Positions 6,225-10,275 of a stretch of 10,275 nt of DNA are shown one piece after another. Both the position numbers and the translations under genes were made by a program. The notes beneath the pieces were generated by a model that had not been told where the DNA came from, did not search any database, and saw nothing but the letters and a program-made list of their open reading frames with translations. This DNA is from NIOZ-UU13 sp032250555 (GTDB taxonomy: Bacteria; Planctomycetota; Phycisphaerae; Sedimentisphaerales; Anaerobacaceae), in the NCBI GenBank assembly GCA_032250555.1, contig JAVVFI010000184.1, positions 1-10,275 on the forward strand, written 5' to 3'. The first letter of the stretch is position 1. Each line of letters starts with the position of its first letter.

Positions 6225-7976
6225 ATGGATACGCTTTTATTGATGCTGATTTGTGGGGCCGGGTATCTGGTGGCTTATCATACTTACGGGCGGTTTCTCG
6301 CAAAAAAAATATTCAAACTTAACAAAGACGCACCAGTTCCGAGCAAGGAACTGCATGACGGTATCGATTATGTCCCGGCCCGAAAGGGCATAATCTTTGG
6401 GCATCATTACACTTCAATCGCCGGCACGGGACCTATCGTAGGCCCGGCAATAGGAATTATATGGGGCTGGCTCCCGGCTGTCCTCTGGGTGTTCTTCGGC
6501 TCCATCTTTATGGGAGCTGTGCACGACTTTGGGGCCCTGGTTGTCTCGCTGCGAAATGAGGGCAAAAGCTTATCAGAAGTCGCCGCTAAATATATCAATA
6601 TGCGGGTTCGATTTATATTCTTCGCCATTGTATTTTTGAGCCTGCTGATTGTTATCGCAATATTCGGCGTTGTGATTGCTGCCGTCTTTACAAGGTTTCC
6701 AAGTGCAGTCGTTCCGGTCTGGCTGCAGATTCCAATAGCCGTTGCTCTGGGTTTTGCCGTCTATAAAAAAACCGCCAACGTGGCCATCGCAACAACAATA
6801 GCAGTAATTGGTATGTATTTATGCATTGCCGCAGGCAGTTTTCTCCCGGTCAATCTCGGTACAGTCTTTGGGATACCATCCACAGGGCTTTGGGTAATAA
6901 TTCTTCTGATTTACGCCTGGGTGGCCTCGACACTGCCGGTCACAACACTCCTGCAGCCGAGGGATTACATCAATGCCTGGCAGCTCTTTATCGCAATGGG
7001 TCTGTTGGTTGGCGGAGCTGTAGTTGCTTCCTTATCGGGTAACCTGCCCCTTGTTGCGCCGTCCGTTAACCGGGCGCTTCCCGACGGTACTCCGCCGATT
7101 TGGCCTTTTATGTTCGTTATAATCGCCTGCGGCGCCATCAGCGGATTCCATTCACTGGTGGCCTCCGGCACAAGTTCAAAACAGGTCTCCAAAGAAACCG
7201 ACTGCCAGTTCGTTGGGTACGGCTCCATGCTGTTGGAAGGTTTCCTGGCGGTATTGGTTTTGATTTGTGTTGCCGCCGGTATCGGAATGGCTCTAAAGCT
7301 CGACAACGGCACAATTCTAACAGGTCAGGCTGCATGGCAGCATCAATACAGCACATGGATTGGAGCCAAGGGTTTGTCCGACAAAATAGCCCCGGTTGTT
7401 ATCGGTGCGGCTAATATGATGAGGCAAATCGGCATACCTGAGACAGTTGGAATTACGCTTATGGGTGTATTCATCGCGTCGTTCGCCGGCACAACCCTCG
7501 ATACTTCGACGCGTATCCAGCGATACGTGATAAGTGAGATGGCAACCGACCTGCGAATTCCATTTTTAGCCAACAGATGGGCGGCAACCAGTTTTGCCGT
7601 AATTACAGCAGCCGGTCTGGCATTCGCCACCGGCGCAGACGGCAAAGGCGCAATGATGCTTTGGCCGTTATTCGGAAGCGCAAATCAGCTTCTGGCCGCC
7701 TTGGCACTTCTATTGGTTACACTGTATTTAAAACGAAAGCGCGGACTGAAATTCCTTGTAACCGGGGTGCCTTGTCTGATTATGCTGGTGATTACAAACT
7801 GGTCTATGGTAAAAAACGAAATGAATTTTATCAGCAAGAGCAACTGGCTTCTCGTTATAATCGGCGGTGGAATTTTTGCACTGTCATTATGGATGACTAT
7901 TGAGGCTTTGGCAGTCTTTTTCAATTCGTCGTCCCGGCCGGCGGAGTCTCAGCAGGCTTTAGGGGTATCAACTTAA
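6225..7976 (+). CDS. cstA: Carbon starvation protein A family transporter (CstA)
   Basis: 583 residues, nearly all hydrophobic segments, with well over ten membrane helices. CstA-family landmarks are clear: the N-terminal YHTYGRFLAKKIFKLN, DGIDYVPARKGIIFGHHY, GTGPIVGPAIGIIWGWLPA, FMGAVHDFGALV, SGTSSKQVSKETD, FAGTTLDTSTRIQRYVISE and PLFGSANQLLAALALL. CstA proteins are inner-membrane transporters; in enteric bacteria the family imports peptides (CstA) or pyruvate (BtsT). The cargo here cannot be told from sequence. The enteric members are about 700 residues, and this shorter form is common in other phyla. The start is supported by GAGG at 6213-6216, 8 bases before the ATG. It lies 40 bp after der, and its last 56 bp overlap the end of the opposing cdaR gene. 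Confidence 0.95.
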   Translation: MDTLLLMLICGAGYLVAYHTYGRFLAKKIFKLNKDAPVPSKELHDGIDYVPARKGIIFGHHYTSIAGTGPIVGPAIGIIWGWLPAVLWVFFGSIFMGAVHDFGALVVSLRNEGKSLSEVAAKYINMRVRFIFFAIVFLSLLIVIAIFGVVIAAVFTRFPSAVVPVWLQIPIAVALGFAVYKKTANVAIATTIAVIGMYLCIAAGSFLPVNLGTVFGIPSTGLWVIILLIYAWVASTLPVTTLLQPRDYINAWQLFIAMGLLVGGAVVASLSGNLPLVAPSVNRALPDGTPPIWPFMFVIIACGAISGFHSLVASGTSSKQVSKETDCQFVGYGSMLLEGFLAVLVLICVAAGIGMALKLDNGTILTGQAAWQHQYSTWIGAKGLSDKIAPVVIGAANMMRQIGIPETVGITLMGVFIASFAGTTLDTSTRIQRYVISEMATDLRIPFLANRWAATSFAVITAAGLAFATGADGKGAMMLWPLFGSANQLLAALALLLVTLYLKRKRGLKFLVTGVPCLIMLVITNWSMVKNEMNFISKSNWLLVIIGGGIFALSLWMTIEALAVFFNSSSRPAESQQALGVST

Positions 7977-8952
7977 ATCTTGCTTCTTTTGGCTCACCTT
8001 CAAGCCTAATTTCGTTTTTGCGGACGTATTCATCCGGGAAATCGAGAACCACTGGTCTCCGTTGTACCTCATTCGGCTTTTTTGCGGCACTGTCAGGTAT
8101 AATCAAATGTATCTGAAATTCCTGACTTTCATAAGCATCTTTGGCTGCCGGAGTGGCGTATATAAAAAAAGAATCAAGCTCATTATAATTTTCTATATCA
8201 ACATTGTAACCGCTCTCAAGAAGGTTTTTGCTTAATGTAAATCCAAGCGAGGCACCTAATATTTGAGATCGTATTAACGAGTCCGCTTCGGGCGACATTT
8301 TAATATTCACCTGGCTGGAGGCGATTCTTCTCTGGCCCGGCGCCAATTCGACATATGGAGTTTTTACTGCTACAGATTGTTTCGCCTGCGTGATATCCCT
8401 GCTCGACAACTGTGCCTGCGCTTTCAATCTGCTGTCGGCGGGCACATACATTTCAACCTGTGACGGGACAATACTCTCAACCTTCACAGGGAGTCCGTTT
8501 TCGTCAACACATTCGATATCCAACAATTTTTTTTCAAGCTTAACAACATTCACATCAATTATCTCTGGTTTACAACCTTCAACCGTAAGGCCTCCGAGTT
8601 CTTTTATCTCATCGCTCCTTTTGAGAAAATCCAGAACATTGAGAGTATTTGAGCCGGTAGTAATCATCCCTTCCCGTTCAGGATTCAGAGTTAAATCAAG
8701 TTTCACCGTACCGTCGTCCAGTCCCCGCCTTACTTCACTGATTCTTTTGGCCGGTCCTTTAAGCTCGATATTATTAATCGAAGCTTCCGGCTGACCGTTG
8801 AAACTAACCAGGAGTTCGGGGCTGTATGCCACTCTCATAATGACCTTGGGAACGATATGCACCTCGTCCAGGTCAAGGTCCGTCCAGACCCAGATCAGGA
8901 CCGTCAAAAAAATCACAATTGCTATCTTGCCGAATTTGATCTTTCTTATCAT
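7921..8952 (-). CDS. cdaR: YbbR-domain protein CdaR, regulator of the di-AMP cyclase
   Basis: 343 residues. One membrane helix lies at about 8-24 (GKIAIVIFLTVLIWVW), followed by a long extracytoplasmic part made of repeated beta-rich YbbR-like units. Typical pieces are LLVSFNGQPEASINNIELKG, VPSQVEMYVPADSRL and the tail units with PVVLDFPDEYV. In Firmicutes CdaR sits in the membrane next to CdaA and modulates c-di-AMP synthesis, and cdaA lies immediately upstream here with a 72-bp gap. Identification rests on topology and this pairing, as YbbR repeats are poorly conserved in sequence. The likely ribosome site AAGGCAGG sits 10 bases from the ATG and lies inside a possible hairpin. The 3' end overlaps cstA by 56 bp on the opposite strand. 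The C-terminus is Pro/Lys-rich. Confidence 0.8.
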   Translation of the reverse strand: MIRKIKFGKIAIVIFLTVLIWVWTDLDLDEVHIVPKVIMRVAYSPELLVSFNGQPEASINNIELKGPAKRISEVRRGLDDGTVKLDLTLNPEREGMITTGSNTLNVLDFLKRSDEIKELGGLTVEGCKPEIIDVNVVKLEKKLLDIECVDENGLPVKVESIVPSQVEMYVPADSRLKAQAQLSSRDITQAKQSVAVKTPYVELAPGQRRIASSQVNIKMSPEADSLIRSQILGASLGFTLSKNLLESGYNVDIENYNELDSFFIYATPAAKDAYESQEFQIHLIIPDSAAKKPNEVQRRPVVLDFPDEYVRKNEIRLEGEPKEARFKLIPLKPAETPPAGTTN

Positions 8953-8962
8953 TGTGTTACGC

Positions 8963-8995
8963 CTGCCTTTTCGATTTTTTTGCAGTACAAGGCAG
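8963..8995 (-). promoter_or_regulatory. Hairpin covering the cdaR ribosome binding site
   Basis: On the minus strand CTGCCTT (8995-8989) can pair with AAGGCAG (8969-8963) across a 19-base loop. The second arm is the only Shine-Dalgarno-like sequence before cdaR. The 7-bp stem could dampen cdaR translation relative to cdaA. Regulation is an inference from pairing alone. Confidence 0.3.
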
Positions 8996-9024
8996 CAGGT
9001 ATCGCATATTTATAACAGTTATAC

Positions 9025-9813
9025 TCATGAAATAACTCTTGTAAGCTGTTTTCTTAGCTCAGATTCGTCTATATTTCGTGTAATTCTTCCATCTTGAGCG
9101 ATTGAAATAATGCCCGTTTCCTCACTTACAACCAAACAGATGGCATCGGAGCCAGTCGTTATTCCTATAGCCGCCCGGTGCCGCGAACCAAGTTCAACAC
9201 CGCCGATACTGTCTGCTTCGGCCAAAGGCAGCTGTACGCTGGCGGCAATTACTCTGTCACCTCGAATAATAACGGCCATATCGTGAAGAGCAGTGCCGGG
9301 GTGAAAAATGGTTCTAATCAGGTCGGCGGTTACCTTGGCATCAATACGCACCCCGGTTTCTATAAATTCTCCCAACGCGACCTGCTTTTCTATAACAATA
9401 ATGGCCCCGATTCTTGCCGCGGAAAGTTCAGTTACGCCGGCAACTATTTCTTCGACAGTTTTTGTAAGCTGGTGTAACGAGCCTGACCAGAAACGAGGCT
9501 GGCCAAGACGTATGAGAACTCTTCGAATTTCCGGCTGAAAGGCGGCAACGGCAATAATCAAAACGCCAATCAAAAAGCCCTTGTAAAGATGTTTAAGCCT
9601 GGGAAAGTCAAACAGTTGAACGGATAAATTTAAGATGAGCACGCCGATGACAAGAATGAGAATAACGCCGCGAAATAATCTCTCTCCTCGCGTGCCTTCG
9701 AGGAAATCAACAATCCAGTACACCACCAGGCCGATAAGAATTAATTCAATGCCGACAATCCACCAGTCATTATTATTGGCAACCCGTCTGAAATAATCGA
9801 TGAGCACTTCCAC
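9025..9813 (-). CDS. cdaA: Membrane diadenylate cyclase CdaA (DacA) with a variant DGA motif
   Basis: 262 residues, the usual CdaA length. Three membrane helices (about 18-36, 47-66 and 77-93) are followed by a cytoplasmic DisA_N domain, which joins two ATP into c-di-AMP, a second messenger for potassium and cell-wall homeostasis. Core motifs are FQPEIRRVLIRLG (92-104), GAIIVIEKQ (136-144), LHDMAVII (176-183), ELGSRHRAAIG (207-217) and VVSEETG (228-234). RHR is intact. The DGA motif, whose Asp binds the metal, reads DMA (178-180): the Asp and Ala remain, and Gly is replaced by Met. The start codon is GTG at 9813-9811, supported by AAAAGGA 8 bases upstream (9828-9822). The gene is second in a minus-strand run of lipoprotein, cdaA and cdaR. 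Confidence 0.95.
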   Translation of the reverse strand: MEVLIDYFRRVANNNDWWIVGIELILIGLVVYWIVDFLEGTRGERLFRGVILILVIGVLILNLSVQLFDFPRLKHLYKGFLIGVLIIAVAAFQPEIRRVLIRLGQPRFWSGSLHQLTKTVEEIVAGVTELSAARIGAIIVIEKQVALGEFIETGVRIDAKVTADLIRTIFHPGTALHDMAVIIRGDRVIAASVQLPLAEADSIGGVELGSRHRAAIGITTGSDAICLVVSEETGIISIAQDGRITRNIDESELRKQLTRVIS

Positions 9814-9862
9814 GAATCAAATCCTTTTGTTCTTTTCGCCCGTAATATGTGATACGCGCGAA

Positions 9863-10099
9863 TTATGGTATCCTTTTGTCGGTTAGCTTACTGGGCCTAT
9901 CAACAAGCCAAAATGAATCTAAATCCGCCATAAGCTGCTGTTGATTAAGGCGGCTATTTCTTATATGCCTTCTATGTCCTTCAGCGGCGGTTTCGCCCAT
10001 TTGTTCGTAAGATTTGCAGCCGGAGGGCAGTAAAGTAAAAACGAACACAATGACGGTTAATATCGCCTTAACAATAAAAAAAGAAACACTTTTCACCAT
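9863..10099 (-). CDS. Small predicted lipoprotein at the head of the cdaA-cdaR cluster
   Basis: 78 residues from the chosen ATG. MVKSVSFFIVKAILTVIVFVF-type hydrophobic leader, then LLPSGC with Cys28 as the likely lipid-modified residue; the lipobox is slightly unusual, with Pro at -3. The mature part is only about 50 residues, polar, starting CKSYEQMGETAAEGHRRHIR and ending RPSKLTDKRIP. I recall similar short proteins in planctomycetes but know no function. Upstream in-frame ATGs exist at 10147, 10129 and 10123. I chose 10099 because AGAGGAAT precedes it at the right distance and because the likely transcription start (about 10144) excludes the longest form. cdaA begins 49 bp downstream on the same strand, so the three genes probably share one transcript. 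A structural or envelope role is conjecture. Confidence 0.7.
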   Translation of the reverse strand: MVKSVSFFIVKAILTVIVFVFTLLPSGCKSYEQMGETAAEGHRRHIRNSRLNQQQLMADLDSFWLVDRPSKLTDKRIP

Positions 10100-10102
10100 T
10101 TT

Positions 10103-10110
10103 ATTCCTCT
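10103..10110 (-). promoter_or_regulatory. Ribosome binding site that sets the lipoprotein start
   Basis: AGAGGAAT on the minus strand, with its GAGG core about 6 bases from the ATG at 10099. It favours this start, which also leaves a signal peptide of normal length, over the three ATGs further upstream. Confidence 0.55.
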
Positions 10111-10150
10111 TTGAAATCGCCATAATCATCCAAAAAGACCTTAACACCTC

Positions 10151-10179
10151 ATATTAACAGCTATTTAAATTATTGTCAA
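10151..10179 (-). promoter_or_regulatory. Sigma-70-type promoter for the lipoprotein-cdaA-cdaR run
   Basis: On the minus strand a perfect TTGACA (10179-10174) is followed after exactly 17 bases by TAATAT (10156-10151, 4 of 6), with TG one base before it (extended -10). It predicts a start near 10144 and a leader of about 45 bases. It is the best promoter match in the window and implies housekeeping expression. Confidence 0.6.
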
Positions 10180-10251
10180 GAACCGCCTAAATTTTTCGAA
10201 ATTGGCACCCTTTAGGGTGGTAAAATCCGCGAGCAGCATTATTAATATCAT
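10165..10251 (-). CDS. Possible 28-codon leader-like frame upstream of the promoter
   Basis: A short frame, ATG at 10251 to TAA at 10167-10165, begins MILIMLLADFTTLKG. It is preceded by a perfect AAGGAG (10264-10259) 7 bases from the ATG. Its 3' end runs through the -35 box of the cluster promoter, and it includes the small CACCC/GGGTG hairpin (10206-10219). The only support is the ribosome site. It may be chance, or the remnant of an upstream gene. Confidence 0.2.
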   Translation of the reverse strand: MILIMLLADFTTLKGANFEKFRRFLTII

Positions 10252-10275
10252 TTTAAGGCTCCTTATCCACGCCCC

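Noticed and set aside
7100..7414. Alternative frames of about 100 codons inside cstA
   Set aside because: They are shadows of a fully conserved CstA reading frame.
10206..10219. CACCC-TTTA-GGGTG inverted repeat as a terminator
   Set aside because: The stem is only 5 bp and no T-run follows on either strand.

Overview
The window reads as a stretch of bacterial chromosome of moderate GC content. The gene set suggests a planctomycete-like organism: a Tat-exported GH5 hydrolase, a two-lobed retropepsin-like membrane protein, a short KSYEQMGETAAEG-type lipoprotein, and variable use of Shine-Dalgarno sequences. This placement is an inference from gene style; no rRNA or other phylogenetic marker is present except der.

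Layout. (1) 1-194: no confident gene. (2) 195-419: a small XRE-type HTH regulator followed by a probable terminator. (3) 536-1618 (+): a membrane-anchored protein with two retropepsin-like aspartic-protease lobes, converging with (4) 1635-2717 (-), a Tat-exported GH5 glycoside hydrolase. (5) 2754-4740: an AT-rich, purine-rich block that looks foreign. It holds a 456-residue P-loop plus deoxycytidylate-deaminase fusion (2981-4351) of the anti-phage dCTP deaminase (AvcD/DcdV) type. A previously easy-to-miss 56-codon gene with an excellent ribosome binding site follows (4416-4586), then a strong GC-rich hairpin (4669-4693). (6) 4865-6184 and 6225-7976 (+): der (ribosome-assembly GTPase) and a cstA-type transporter, probably co-transcribed. 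(7) On the minus strand, reading leftward from a good promoter near 10151-10179: a small lipoprotein (9863-10099), cdaA (di-AMP cyclase, 9025-9813) and cdaR (YbbR-domain partner, 7921-8952). The 3' end of cdaR overlaps that of cstA by 56 bp.

How the parts work together. The cdaA-cdaR pair is the standard c-di-AMP synthesis and control module. der and cstA are housekeeping and nutrient-uptake genes. The deaminase block is most likely an abortive-infection phage-defence module dropped between unrelated core genes. In the studied AvcD systems a non-coding RNA encoded just upstream of the deaminase keeps it inactive. Here the 227-bp AT-rich upstream gap could hold such an RNA, and the small basic protein downstream is an undescribed candidate partner.

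The most interesting points are the deaminase block with its unannotated small gene and the altered DGA motif (DMA) in the di-AMP cyclase. Next come a possible chimeric HTH protein and a hairpin over the cdaR ribosome binding site. All family assignments were made by reading motifs; no database search was run.
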